Source: Propionibacteriaceae bacterium UBA6122 (GTDB lineage: Bacteria; Actinomycetota; Actinomycetes; Propionibacteriales; Propionibacteriaceae). Taken from it: DNA of 38,910 nucleotides. The DNA lies in contig DIVW01000051.1 of the NCBI GenBank assembly GCA_002428365.1, positions 10,745-49,654 of the forward strand, in the 5' to 3' direction. The notes under the pieces were generated by a model. The model ran no database searches. It was given only the letters and a program-made list of their open reading frames with translations, and was not told the origin of the DNA. The position numbers were made by a program, and so were the translations under genes. How positions within the stretch are numbered: position 1 is the first letter of the stretch; the number at the start of each line of letters is the position of its first letter. Shown piece by piece: positions 30,959 through 38,880 of this stretch.

Positions 30959-32109
30959 GTGTCACTGCAGCCAAAGGATTCCTCGCCGCTGGTGTCCCCG
31001 CCGGTATCAAGGTCTCCGGCAGGTCCGACTTCGCTCTGGTGGTCAACAGTGGGCCAGATGCTCATGCAGCGGGCGTGTTCACCAGCAACAGGTTCACCGC
31101 AGCGCCGGTCAAATGGAGCCAACAGGTAATCGCCGACGGCCGGCTGGCGGCCGTGGCGCTCAACTCCGGGGGAGCCAACGCTTGTACCGGGGACGCTGGC
31201 TACGCCGATACTGTCCAGACCGCTGAGTGGGTGGCTGCCGAGGTCGGTTGCGATGTCAACGATGTGGCTGTTTGTTCGACCGGGCTGATCGGGGTTCGGC
31301 TGCCGATGGACGCAGTCCTCAACGGGGTGCAACTGGCCGCCCAGGACCTCTCCCACGCAGGCGGTCCGGCGGCGGCCGAGGCGATCATGACCACCGACAC
31401 CGTCGCCAAAGAGGCGATCCACACCTCGCCGTCGGGATGGACCATCGGTGGCATGGCCAAAGGTGCCGGCATGTTGGCTCCGGCGCTGGCCACGATGCTG
31501 GTGGTGGTCACCACAGACGCCAAGCTGACCCCGTCGGAGTTGGACGCCGCCTTGAAGGTGGCCACTGGTTTCACCTTTGATCGCACCGACTCCGACGGCT
31601 GCATGTCCACCAATGACACTGTGTTGTTGTTGTCTTCGGGCGCCTCCCAGGTCGTCCCGGACGCTGCCGAGTTCGGCGAAGCCCTCACCGGGGTCTGTGC
31701 CGACCTGGCCAAGCAGTTGCTGGCCGACGCTGAGGGCTCGGCCCACGACATCGAGGTGCGTGTGGTTGGGGCCGCGGACGAGGCCGACGCGCTAGCGGTG
31801 GCCCGCGCGATCGCCCGGAGCAATCTGTTCAAGTGCGCCATCTTCGGCAACGACCCCAACTGGGGGCGGGTGCTGGCCGCTGCTGGCACTGTCTCAGCCG
31901 GTTACGACCCGGAACACGTCGACGTCTCCTTCAATGGAGTCGGGGTGTTCCTCGACGGCCAACTCGGCGCCGATCGCAGCGAGGTTGATCTCACTAAACG
32001 GGCGGTGCTGGTGGAGTTGAACCTGCACGCTGGCGAGGCGGCTGCCGCCATCTGGACCAACGACCTGACCTATGACTACGTCAAAGAGAACGCGGAGTAC
32101 TCCTCATGA
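30955..32109 (+). CDS. argJ: Ornithine acetyltransferase / N-acetylglutamate synthase ArgJ
   Basis: Transfers the acetyl group from N-acetylornithine to glutamate, making the acetyl cycle economical. The 384-residue precursor self-cleaves before the nucleophile Thr180 in KGAGMLAPALATML into alpha and beta chains. TGLIGVRLPMD near residue 110 gives the oxyanion-hole Thr/Gly region, and FGNDPNWGRVLAAAG and the C-terminal ENAEYSS are typical. Whether it can also use acetyl-CoA (bifunctional type) cannot be judged from sequence by eye. GTG start overlapping argC; the stop overlaps argB (ATGA). Confidence 0.96.
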   Translation: MSVTAAKGFLAAGVPAGIKVSGRSDFALVVNSGPDAHAAGVFTSNRFTAAPVKWSQQVIADGRLAAVALNSGGANACTGDAGYADTVQTAEWVAAEVGCDVNDVAVCSTGLIGVRLPMDAVLNGVQLAAQDLSHAGGPAAAEAIMTTDTVAKEAIHTSPSGWTIGGMAKGAGMLAPALATMLVVVTTDAKLTPSELDAALKVATGFTFDRTDSDGCMSTNDTVLLLSSGASQVVPDAAEFGEALTGVCADLAKQLLADAEGSAHDIEVRVVGAADEADALAVARAIARSNLFKCAIFGNDPNWGRVLAAAGTVSAGYDPEHVDVSFNGVGVFLDGQLGADRSEVDLTKRAVLVELNLHAGEAAAAIWTNDLTYDYVKENAEYSS

Positions 32110-32999
32110 CTGAAGCGATCGACAAAGCGGCCATCCTGATTGAGGCGCTGCCCTGGTTGGAGCGCTACGTCGGCAAGACCATCGTGATCAAGTACGGCGG
32201 CAATGCGATGGTGGATGAGAAGCTCAAGGCCGCTTTCGCCACCGACATCGTCTTCTTGCGCACCGTCGGGGTGAAGCCGGTGGTGGTGCACGGCGGTGGA
32301 CCACAGATCTCGGAGATGCTGAGTCGGCTCGGCATTGAGAGTGAGTTCCGCGGTGGGCTGCGGGTAACCACGCCCGAAACGATGGACGTGGTGCGGATGG
32401 TCCTGATGGGCCAGGTGAATCGCGAACTGGTGGGCTTGATCAACTCCCACGGCCCGTTAGCCGTTGGCTTCTCCGGCGAGGACGCCGGTCTGCTGACTGC
32501 CGAGCGTAAAGGGGTCGAGATCAACGGCCAGGAGGTCGACCTCGGCCTGGTCGGCGAGATCACTGAGGTGCGTCCCGAAGCGGTCCTTGACCTGCTTGCC
32601 GCCGGCCGGATCCCGGTGGTGGCCACGGTTGCCCCCGACGAAGACGGCCTGGTGCACAACGTCAACGCTGACACCGCGGCCGGTGCCTTGGCGGCAGCCC
32701 TGGGTGCGGAGCGGTTGATCGTCCTGACTGATGTGGCGGGGCTGTATCGGGATTGGCCCAACTCCACCGATGTCATCCGGCAGATCGCGGTGGACGACCT
32801 GGCCGCAATGCTGCCAACGCTGGCCTCAGGAATGATCCCCAAGATGGAGGCCTGCGTCGACGCCGTCCGGGCAGGGGTGCCAAAAGCCACCGTGATCGAT
32901 GGACGTATTCCGCACTCATTGCTGCTGGAGGTCTTCACCGATGAGGGCATCGGCACGATGGTGCTGGGCCACTCGGCCCTTGGCGAAATGCTCCCGTGA
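32106..32999 (+). CDS. argB: Acetylglutamate kinase
   Basis: Second step of arginine synthesis, phosphorylating N-acetylglutamate; usually the arginine-inhibited step in organisms with the acetyl cycle. The 297-residue amino acid kinase has TIVIKYGGNAM (phosphate-binding Lys/Gly), VVVHGGGPQIS and the N-terminal helix (KAAILIEALPWLERYVGK) that marks the arginine-sensitive hexameric form. VLTDVAGLYRDWPNS is the nucleotide-binding segment. It overlaps argJ and argD by 4 nt each. Confidence 0.96.
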   Translation: MTEAIDKAAILIEALPWLERYVGKTIVIKYGGNAMVDEKLKAAFATDIVFLRTVGVKPVVVHGGGPQISEMLSRLGIESEFRGGLRVTTPETMDVVRMVLMGQVNRELVGLINSHGPLAVGFSGEDAGLLTAERKGVEINGQEVDLGLVGEITEVRPEAVLDLLAAGRIPVVATVAPDEDGLVHNVNADTAAGALAAALGAERLIVLTDVAGLYRDWPNSTDVIRQIAVDDLAAMLPTLASGMIPKMEACVDAVRAGVPKATVIDGRIPHSLLLEVFTDEGIGTMVLGHSALGEMLP

Positions 33000-34291
33000 A
33001 CCAGCCAGTCGAGCCCAAGTTGGTCGGTGCCGACCCCAAGTTGGCTGTTGCCGACCCCAAGCTGGCTGAGCCAGTCGAAGCCTCAGCCCAGACGGCGCTG
33101 CTCAGCCGCTATGACGGTGCGGTGATGAACACCTTTGGGCCGCCGTCGCGGGTGTTCGTCCGCGGCGAAGGCGTGTACCTGTGGGACGCCGACGGCAACC
33201 GGTACCTCGATCTGCTTTCGGGGCTGGCCGTGAACGCCCTAGGTCATGCTCACCCGCAGGTGCTGGGGGCCATCTCGGCTCAGCTGTCGACGCTGGGTCA
33301 TGTGTCGAACTTCTTCGCGACCCCCACCCAGATTGCTCTCGCCGAGCGGTTGGTCGGCTTCGTCACCGCGAACGCGCCCGACACCCAGGGCCGGGTGTTC
33401 TTCACCAATTCCGGCACCGAGGCCAATGAGGCTGGTTTCAAGATCAGCCGGATGACCGGACGTACGCGCCTGATCGCCATGGACGGTGCTTTCCATGGAC
33501 GTAGCCTCGGCGCCTTGGCGCTGACGGCCAATCCGAAGTACCGCGAGCCCTTCGAGCCGCTGCCCGGCGAGGTTACCTTCGTGCCGTACGGCGATGTGGA
33601 GGCGCTAGCCGCTGCGGTTGACCACACGGTGGCCGCGGTGATCATCGAACCTATTCAGGGGGAGAACGGGGTCATCGAACCTCCCGACGGCTTCTTGGCC
33701 AAAGCCCGCGAAATCACTGCCGCCGCTGGGGCGCTGCTCTGGCTGGATGAGGTGCAGACCGGCCTCGGTCGATGTGGTGATTGGCTGGCCAGTACCTCCT
33801 CTGGAGTGACCGCCGACATCGTCACCTTTGCCAAAGGGCTGGGCAACGGCTTCCCGATTGGGGCTTGCGTGGCGACCGGGGCGGCCGCGTCCCTTCTCAC
33901 CCCGGGGACCCATGGCAGCACCTTCGGCGGCAACCCGGTGGCCGCGGCCGCCGGGCTGGCCGTGCTGGCCATCATCGAGCGCGATGGCCTGCTGGCCCGC
34001 TCGGTAGTGGCCGGGGAGCACCTGGCCTCGGCGGTGCTGGCGCTGGACCACCCGCTGATCGCCGCCGTCCGTGGACGAGGCCTGCTGCGCGGCATCGTCT
34101 TGACTAAGCCGATCGCGGCCAGCGTCGCGAGGGATGCCTTAGCTGCGGGTTTCGTGATCAACGCGCCCCGACCAGAGGTGTTGCGGATCGCCCCGCCACT
34201 GATCGTTACCGACGCCCAGCTTGATGAGTTCGTCGCCGCCTTGCCCGGCCTGCTCGAGCGGGCCGCCGATATTGCGGGGGGAGCGAAGTGA
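32996..34291 (+). CDS. argD: Acetylornithine aminotransferase with repeat-derived N-terminal insert
   Basis: PLP enzyme that transaminates N-acetylglutamate semialdehyde to N-acetylornithine. The 431-residue product has VFFTNSGTEANEAGFKISR, GAFHGRSLGALALT, LLWLDEVQTGLGR and the PLP lysine in VTFAKGLGNGFPIGA. The catalytic part starts at about residue 32 (QTALLSRYDGAVMNTFGPP). Ahead of it lies an unusual stretch made of three 7-residue copies (EPKLVGA, DPKLAVA, DPKLAEP) that normal ArgD proteins lack; it comes from a 21-nt tandem repeat. GTG start overlapping argB. argF, which usually follows argD in actinomycetes, is absent. Confidence 0.95.
   Translation: MNQPVEPKLVGADPKLAVADPKLAEPVEASAQTALLSRYDGAVMNTFGPPSRVFVRGEGVYLWDADGNRYLDLLSGLAVNALGHAHPQVLGAISAQLSTLGHVSNFFATPTQIALAERLVGFVTANAPDTQGRVFFTNSGTEANEAGFKISRMTGRTRLIAMDGAFHGRSLGALALTANPKYREPFEPLPGEVTFVPYGDVEALAAAVDHTVAAVIIEPIQGENGVIEPPDGFLAKAREITAAAGALLWLDEVQTGLGRCGDWLASTSSGVTADIVTFAKGLGNGFPIGACVATGAAASLLTPGTHGSTFGGNPVAAAAGLAVLAIIERDGLLARSVVAGEHLASAVLALDHPLIAAVRGRGLLRGIVLTKPIAASVARDALAAGFVINAPRPEVLRIAPPLIVTDAQLDEFVAALPGLLERAADIAGGAK
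33011..33073 (+). repeat. Three 21-nt tandem repeats in argD
   Basis: Units at 33011-33031, 33032-33052 and 33053-33073 share the core GACCCCAAGTTGGCT (first unit GAGCCCAAGTTGGTC). The array is flanked by two copies of CCAGTCGA (33005-33012 and 33071-33078). It adds 21 in-frame residues to ArgD. The last unit and its flank (CAAGCTGGCTGAGCC) look like a REP-type dispersed element. Confidence 0.75.
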
Positions 34292-34779
34292 CTGAGACCG
34301 TGAAAGCGCCACTCACCAAGAGCGCGCGGCAGTCGAAGATCGCCGAACTTATCGAGCGCGACACGATTGGCTCCCAGACAGAGCTGGCCGCTCGACTGGC
34401 CGAGTCGGGGATTGCCGTCTCCCAAGGCACCTTGAGCAAGGACTTGCTGGAGCTGGGTGCGGTGCGGGTGCGCACGGTTGCCGGACAGTTCGCCTATGCG
34501 CTGCTCGCTGGCGAACACGGACCAGGCAGCCCGGCGGCGCTGTCGCGGTTGAGTCGGCTATGTGGCGAGCTGTTGTTGTCCGCGGAGGGCTCGGCCAATC
34601 TGGCAGTACTACACACGCCGCCAGGGGCGGCCCAGTTTTTCGCCTCGGCCATCGACAAGGTCGCCTTCGAAGCGATCCTGGGTACGATCGCCGGCGACGA
34701 CACCGTCCTGGTGATTTCCCGTGATCCGCTCGGGGGAGTGGCGCTGGCCGAATCCCTGCTGAGCCTGCATACCAATTGA
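34288..34779 (+). CDS. argR: Arginine repressor ArgR
   Basis: Hexameric transcription regulator that uses arginine as corepressor. The 163-residue product has an N-terminal winged helix (residues 10-75; SQTELAARLAESGI and recognition helix SQGTLSKDLLEL) and a C-terminal oligomerisation and arginine-binding domain (about 90-163; TPPGAAQFFASAID and IAGDDTVLVIS with the GDD residues). It is embedded in its own target operon; candidate operators lie before argC. GTG start overlapping the argD stop (GTGA). Confidence 0.95.
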   Translation: MTETVKAPLTKSARQSKIAELIERDTIGSQTELAARLAESGIAVSQGTLSKDLLELGAVRVRTVAGQFAYALLAGEHGPGSPAALSRLSRLCGELLLSAEGSANLAVLHTPPGAAQFFASAIDKVAFEAILGTIAGDDTVLVISRDPLGGVALAESLLSLHTN

Positions 34780-34789
34780 GAGAGGTGCG

Positions 34790-36184
34790 ATGACTGAGGC
34801 GACCGATTCCGGACGGCTTTGGGGCGGACGTTTCGCCGGCGGCCCTGCTGAGGCGATGTTCGCCCTTTCGAAGTCGACCCACTTCGATTGGCGGCTGGCT
34901 GGTCACGACCTGGCCGCCTCCAAGGCGCATGCCCTGGCGCTGCACGCCGCGGGGCTACTGACGCCTGCTGAGCTGTCGGCCATGCTGGCGGGCCTGGATG
35001 CGCTGCTGGCCAGGTTGGCCGCTGGCGAGCTGGCTCCCGAGCCGACCGATGAAGACGTCCACGGCGCGCTGGAGCGGTTGCTGATCGCCGAGGTTGGCGC
35101 CGAACTCGGTGGACGCTTGCGCGCTGGCCGTTCTCGCAACGACCAGATCGCCACGCTGATCCGCAGCTATCTGCGCGACGCCAACGGTGTGCTGGCTGCC
35201 GATCTTCGCGATCTGGTTGCTGCCCTTGGCGACCAGGCCGAGGCCAACCTCGGCGCCATCATGCCTGGACGCACCCATCTGCAGTCGGCCCAGCCGGTGC
35301 TGTTGAGCCATCACCTGTTGGCTCACGCCTGGCCCTTGGTTCGTGACCTGCAACGCCTGGACGATTTGGGCCGACGCCTGGCGCTGAGTCCATATGGCTC
35401 TGGTGCCCTGGCTGGCACCTCGCTGGGTCTGGATCCAGAGCTGGTCGCGGCCGAGTTGGGCTTCGCCGGGTCGGTGCCCAACAGCATCGATGGCACTGCC
35501 GCCCGCGATCTGGTGGCCGAGCAGGCCTACGTCCTGGCCCAGATCGGAGTGGACCTGTCGCGGCTGAGCGAGGACGTGATCCTGTGGTGCACCGCTGAGT
35601 TTGGGTTCGCCACTCTTGACGACGCCTGGTCGACCGGATCCTCGATCATGCCGCAGAAGAAGAACCCCGACGTTGCTGAGCTGGCCCGAGGTAAGGCTGG
35701 ACGACTCATCGGCAATCTCGCTGGCCTGCTGGCTACCTGCAAGGGTCTGCCGTTGGCTTACAACAGGGATCTGCAAGAAGACAAGGAGCCGGTCTTCGAT
35801 GGCCTCGATCAGCTGCGGGTGCTGTTGCCCGCGGTGACTGGCATGGTGGCCACCTTGCGGTTCCACCCGGAACGGATGGCGTCGCTCGCCCCGAAGGGCT
35901 TCTCGCTGGCCACCGATGTGGCCGACTGGTTGGTGCGCCGCCGGGTCCCCTTCGCTCACGCCCATGAGATAGCTGGTGCCTGCGTAAAGTTTTGCGAGGC
36001 CCATGGCATCGAGCTGGCTGAGCTCAGCGAAGCTCAGTTGGCCGAAATCTCACCGGAGCTGACTGTTGAGGTCCTATCGGTGCTGACCATCGAAGGTTCG
36101 GTGGCCTCGCGCAACGGACGTGGCGGTACTGCGCCCGATCAGGTACGCGCCCAGTTGGCCGAGCTGCGCGCCACCATCAGCTGA
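34790..36184 (+). CDS. argH: Argininosuccinate lyase
   Basis: Last step of arginine synthesis, splitting argininosuccinate into arginine and fumarate. The 464-residue product belongs to the fumarase/aspartase superfamily: GRLWGGRFAGGPAEAMF at the start, AGRSRNDQIATLIRSYL, GRTHLQSAQPVLLSHHLLAH with the catalytic histidine, and the flexible signature loop GSSIMPQKKNPDVAEL. It starts 10 nt after argR with GAGAGG upstream. argG, normally between argR and argH in actinomycetes, is missing here. Confidence 0.97.
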   Translation: MTEATDSGRLWGGRFAGGPAEAMFALSKSTHFDWRLAGHDLAASKAHALALHAAGLLTPAELSAMLAGLDALLARLAAGELAPEPTDEDVHGALERLLIAEVGAELGGRLRAGRSRNDQIATLIRSYLRDANGVLAADLRDLVAALGDQAEANLGAIMPGRTHLQSAQPVLLSHHLLAHAWPLVRDLQRLDDLGRRLALSPYGSGALAGTSLGLDPELVAAELGFAGSVPNSIDGTAARDLVAEQAYVLAQIGVDLSRLSEDVILWCTAEFGFATLDDAWSTGSSIMPQKKNPDVAELARGKAGRLIGNLAGLLATCKGLPLAYNRDLQEDKEPVFDGLDQLRVLLPAVTGMVATLRFHPERMASLAPKGFSLATDVADWLVRRRVPFAHAHEIAGACVKFCEAHGIELAELSEAQLAEISPELTVEVLSVLTIEGSVASRNGRGGTAPDQVRAQLAELRATIS

Positions 36185-36185
36185 C

Positions 36186-36677
36186 ATGAAAGCCCACCAG
36201 GACGTTGCCTTCGTGCAGCTTGACGCCAACCTGGCTGCATTGGCAGCCACTTGGGCGAGCTCGGCTGCCGATGTCGCGCTGTTCGCCGGCCCGAGCCTTT
36301 CGTGGCCACTGGGCGTGGAACAGATGCTGACAGTTGTTCGGCAGCAACGGCGCAACGTTCAAGTGCTGTTGGTCGATGGGCTACCAGTGGCGATGGGCTC
36401 GGTGCAGCCGGTCCCCGGAGCGGTGCGGATTGGGTGGGTGCTGGTTGATCCGCTCCGGCGTGGTCAGGGTTGGGGACGGCTGATCTTCGACCACCTGTTG
36501 GCCTTGGCAAGCAGCGACCCACATGCCGAGCTGGTGACCCTCGGCGTCTACGAGCAAAACCTGGTCGCGCGCTCCCTCTATCTAGGTTTGGGGTTCACTG
36601 ATACCGACACCAGGAGGGTGCTGAGCGTCGACGACACCGACTGGGTGAGCGTCGAGATGGAGTATCGCCCGGGCTGA
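36186..36677 (+). CDS. GNAT family N-acetyltransferase
   Basis: A 163-residue acetyltransferase whose ATG at 36186 lies 1 nt after the argH stop. The acetyl-CoA pyrophosphate-binding motif is VLVDPLRRGQGWGRLIF (R-x-G-x-G), followed by VTLGVYEQNLVARSLYLGLG and the closing strand VSVEMEYR. The substrate is unknown; proximity to argH suggests co-transcription, not necessarily a role in arginine metabolism. An open frame extends upstream into argH but without similarity. Confidence 0.88.
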   Translation: MKAHQDVAFVQLDANLAALAATWASSAADVALFAGPSLSWPLGVEQMLTVVRQQRRNVQVLLVDGLPVAMGSVQPVPGAVRIGWVLVDPLRRGQGWGRLIFDHLLALASSDPHAELVTLGVYEQNLVARSLYLGLGFTDTDTRRVLSVDDTDWVSVEMEYRPG

Positions 36678-36692
36678 GGCCTTGCCTGATCC

Positions 36693-37019
36693 TCAGGCTG
36701 GACCGATGGCGTCCCAGCGACCCTTGGTGCGGCGGAACACCCGCAGGTCCCGCCATTGGGCTACCTGCCCCACGTGGGTCGCTAGCTGTCTGGCCGCCTG
36801 CCATGCAGTGGCGTCTTCGCTGGCGTTGTTCGACCACGGCACCACAAAGCGCACGGTCACCCGCGGCAGCCCGCCGCGGCGCAGCGGATCGACATCAACG
36901 AATCCGTCCTCCACGTGCCAACTGGTGGCGATACCGGCCTGGGCCGCGGCCAAGACCTCGGTTGGGGAGCGGCCGTCGGTGACCCTGATCACGGCGAGAC
37001 TGGCCCGAAAGGAAGGCAT
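36693..37019 (-). CDS. Conserved hypothetical protein next to tyrS
   Basis: A 108-residue soluble protein, ending 15 nt from the convergent GNAT gene. It begins PSFRASLAVIRVTDGRSPTE and has two beta-alpha halves (EVLAAAQAGIATSWHVED, then LPRVTVRFVVPWSNNASEDA), ending WRDLRVFRRTKGRWDAIGPA. I recognise no named domain, but the strong codon bias and sandwich of beta strands and helices suggest a real gene. The ATG at 37019 is chosen; eight further codons upstream to 37043 lack a better site. It is divergent from tyrS. Confidence 0.7.
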   Translation of the reverse strand: MPSFRASLAVIRVTDGRSPTEVLAAAQAGIATSWHVEDGFVDVDPLRRGGLPRVTVRFVVPWSNNASEDATAWQAARQLATHVGQVAQWRDLRVFRRTKGRWDAIGPA

Positions 37020-37080
37020 GGCCTCGAACCTAGCCGGTGCCACCGACAGCGTCGGTTCGGAGCTGACCGGTGGGCGCCAC

Positions 37081-37094
37081 TACGCTTACCAAGC
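37081..37094 (+). promoter_or_regulatory. Putative -10 box for leaderless tyrS
   Basis: TACGCT at 37081-37086 lies 8 nt before the tyrS GTG, with no ribosome binding site between. The -35 region is not clear. Confidence 0.35.
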
Positions 37095-38366
37095 GTGAAT
37101 GCCTTACTGGAAGAACTGACCTGGCGCGGGTTCGTCGCCCACTCCACCGATCCGGATGCTCTCGCGGCCGCCCTGGACGCCGGTCAGGTGAAGTCCTACG
37201 TGGGGTTCGACCCGACTGCACCGAGCATTCACATGGGCAACCTGGTGCAGTTGATGCTGTCGCGCCGCCTCCAAGCCGCCGGACATCGTCCCTTCCTGCT
37301 GGTCGGGGGGTCCACCGGACTGATTGGTGACCCGAGGCAGACCAGCGAGCGCAACCTGAACCCCAAGGATCTCGTGCACGAGTGGGTCGAGCGGATTCGT
37401 GACCAAGTGAGCAAGTTCGTCGACTTCGACGGCCCAAACTCGGCCACGGTGGTCAACAACTACGACTGGACCGCCGAGCTGAGCACGCTGGACTTCCTGC
37501 GCGACATCGGCAAGCACTTCAGCGTGAACCGGATGCTCGACCGTGAAGTCGTGAAGGCCCGTCTGGAGACTGGTATCTCCTACACCGAGTTCTCCTACAT
37601 GCTGCTGCAGTCTCTGGACTTCCTTGAGCTGTACCGCCGACACGGCGTAACCATGCAGACTGGCGGCTCCGATCAGTGGGGCAACCTGACCTCGGGGGTC
37701 GAACTGATCCGGCGGGCCGACGGCGGTAAGGCCCACGCGTTGGCCACCCCGCTGCTGACCAAGGCCGACGGCACCAAGTTCGGCAAGACCGAGTCCGGCA
37801 CGGTCTGGCTCGATCCGGCCATGACCAGTCCGTATGCGTTCCATCAGTTCTTCTTGAACGCCGAAGACGCGATGGCCGCCACCTACTTGCGGATCTTCTC
37901 CGAGCGGGGCCGAGAAGAGCTGGACGACCTGGTGCGGCAATCCGCAGAAGCTCCACACCTCAGGATTGCGCAGCGGGCGCTGGCCGACGACATCACTGAC
38001 CTGGTTCATTCGCCAGCCGAACGCGTGGCGGCCACCCAGGCTGCCGCAGCGATCTTTGGCGGGGGAGAGCTAAGGGGCCTGCCAGCTGCAGTGCTCAAGG
38101 CGGTCAATACCGAGTTAGGGGGAGTGGAACTAGCGATTGGGACCAACTTTCCCAGCGTTGTTGAAGTCATGGTCGCCGCCGGTGTCGTACCCAGCAAGTC
38201 GGCAGGCAGACGGACGGTGACCGAGGGCGGGGCCTACCTAAACAACGTCAAAGTGACCGATCCAGAGCAGCTGGCCACAGCCGATGACCTGTTGGCTGAA
38301 AAGTTCTTGGTTGTTCGTCGGGGCCGAAAGACCGTTGGAGCGGTTGAAATCACCCGTTTGGCCTAG
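37095..38366 (+). CDS. tyrS: Tyrosyl-tRNA synthetase
   Basis: Class I synthetase that charges tRNA-Tyr. The 423-residue product has SYVGFDPTAPSIHMGNLVQL (HIGH motif as HMGN), TGGSDQWGNLTSGVELI for tyrosine and tRNA recognition, and the KMSKS equivalent KFGKT in GTKFGKTESGTVWLD. The C-terminal S4-like RNA-binding domain covers about residues 355-423 (VPSKSAGRRTVTEGGAYLNN). GTG at 37095 is chosen because conserved sequence (LLEELTWRGFVAHSTD) starts there; the open frame extends 60 codons further without similarity. There is no T-box or other leader. The rRNA promoter region follows. Confidence 0.97.
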   Translation: MNALLEELTWRGFVAHSTDPDALAAALDAGQVKSYVGFDPTAPSIHMGNLVQLMLSRRLQAAGHRPFLLVGGSTGLIGDPRQTSERNLNPKDLVHEWVERIRDQVSKFVDFDGPNSATVVNNYDWTAELSTLDFLRDIGKHFSVNRMLDREVVKARLETGISYTEFSYMLLQSLDFLELYRRHGVTMQTGGSDQWGNLTSGVELIRRADGGKAHALATPLLTKADGTKFGKTESGTVWLDPAMTSPYAFHQFFLNAEDAMAATYLRIFSERGREELDDLVRQSAEAPHLRIAQRALADDITDLVHSPAERVAATQAAAAIFGGGELRGLPAAVLKAVNTELGGVELAIGTNFPSVVEVMVAAGVVPSKSAGRRTVTEGGAYLNNVKVTDPEQLATADDLLAEKFLVVRRGRKTVGAVEITRLA

Positions 38367-38399
38367 TCAGAGTGGGACACGCCCGGACTCCGGCCCGAT

Positions 38400-38428
38400 T
38401 TGACCCACCCACCCCAACCGCGTAATGT
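38400..38428 (+). promoter_or_regulatory. rrn promoter P1
   Basis: TTGACC (38400-38405) and TAATGT (38423-38428) separated by exactly 17 nt; transcription expected near 38435. Confidence 0.75.
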
Positions 38429-38581
38429 TCATCGAGCGCTGCCGGTGACACGGACGAGACAGCAAGAAGCTGGAACGGACGGATCGGAGCGCCGAACCCA
38501 ACCAAGACACCTTGGATGCGGTGTGTCTTCATGCCAGAAGCCACCAAGTCCAAGTCCTAGTCACGGCCAAGTTCGAGGGAA

Positions 38582-38606
38582 GAACCCCGGTTTGACAACG
38601 GGGTTC
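38582..38606. promoter_or_regulatory. Inverted repeat around the P2 -35 box
   Basis: GAACCCCG (38582-38589) and CGGGGTTC (38599-38606) are perfect inverted repeats with a 9-nt gap that contains the whole TTGACA box. It could be a regulator binding site or an RNA hairpin in transcripts from P1. Confidence 0.6.
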
Positions 38607-38620
38607 GGAACTACTAAAGT
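38592..38620 (+). promoter_or_regulatory. rrn promoter P2
   Basis: TTGACA (38592-38597), a 17-nt spacer and TAAAGT (38615-38620): a near-perfect sigma70-type promoter; start near 38627. Confidence 0.85.
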
Positions 38621-38672
38621 AAGTCGAGTTGCCCCAAGCGGCGGTGAAAGCCAAAGCGAAGAGCGCACCCGA

Positions 38673-38694
38673 AACTTGAGAACTCAACAGCGTG
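38673..38694 (+). promoter_or_regulatory. rRNA leader antitermination-type element
   Basis: AACTTGAGAACTCAACAGCG is a conserved motif in actinobacterial rRNA leaders (compare the mycobacterial TTTGAGAACTCAATAG), thought to serve in Nus-dependent antitermination. Confidence 0.6.
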
Positions 38695-38717
38695 CTTAAA
38701 AGTCAATGCACAATAAT

Positions 38718-38733
38718 GCACTCTTCGGAGTGC
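38718..38733 (+). other. UUCG-capped hairpin in rRNA leader
   Basis: GCACTC-TTCG-GAGTGC: a perfect 6-bp stem with the very stable C(UUCG)G tetraloop in the RNA. Confidence 0.65.
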
Positions 38734-38794
38734 GAACAAAACCCCGTACTGGGGCGTGCGAGGCGAAAGCCAAACACAAGCCAGAACGGATTCC

Positions 38795-38839
38795 TTTGAT
38801 TATTGATACAGACCAGAATTGGTCTGCGTCAGAATCAAA
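38795..38839 (+). other. Long stem-loop in rRNA leader
   Basis: TTTGATT (38795-38801) with AATCAAA (38833-38839) and CAGACC (38809-38814) with GGTCTG (38821-38826) form an interrupted stem about 40-90 nt before 16S. It may aid processing or folding of the precursor. Confidence 0.55.
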
Positions 38840-38880
38840 CTAAAGTTGACGGTAACTGGGCCTTAAAGCCCACACCGAAA

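Larger units (their letters stand above)
38367..38880 (+). other. rRNA operon promoter and leader region
   Basis: 514 nt between tyrS and 16S rRNA hold two strong promoters (P1 and P2), an inverted repeat around the P2 -35 box, the leader element CTTGAGAACTCAACAG, a UUCG hairpin, a long processing-type stem and a short hairpin TGGGC-CTTAAA-GCCCA (38857-38872) just before 16S. No protein gene is credible here. Confidence 0.8.

Noticed and set aside
38400..38880. Small open frames in the rRNA leader as genes
   Set aside because: They cross two strong promoters and structured RNA elements and have no ribosome binding sites or similarity.
1..38880. tRNA genes, insertion sequences, transposases or integrases
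   Set aside because: None could be recognised; the accessory locus shows no flanking direct repeats, integrase or tRNA attachment site, so recent island transfer is not supported.
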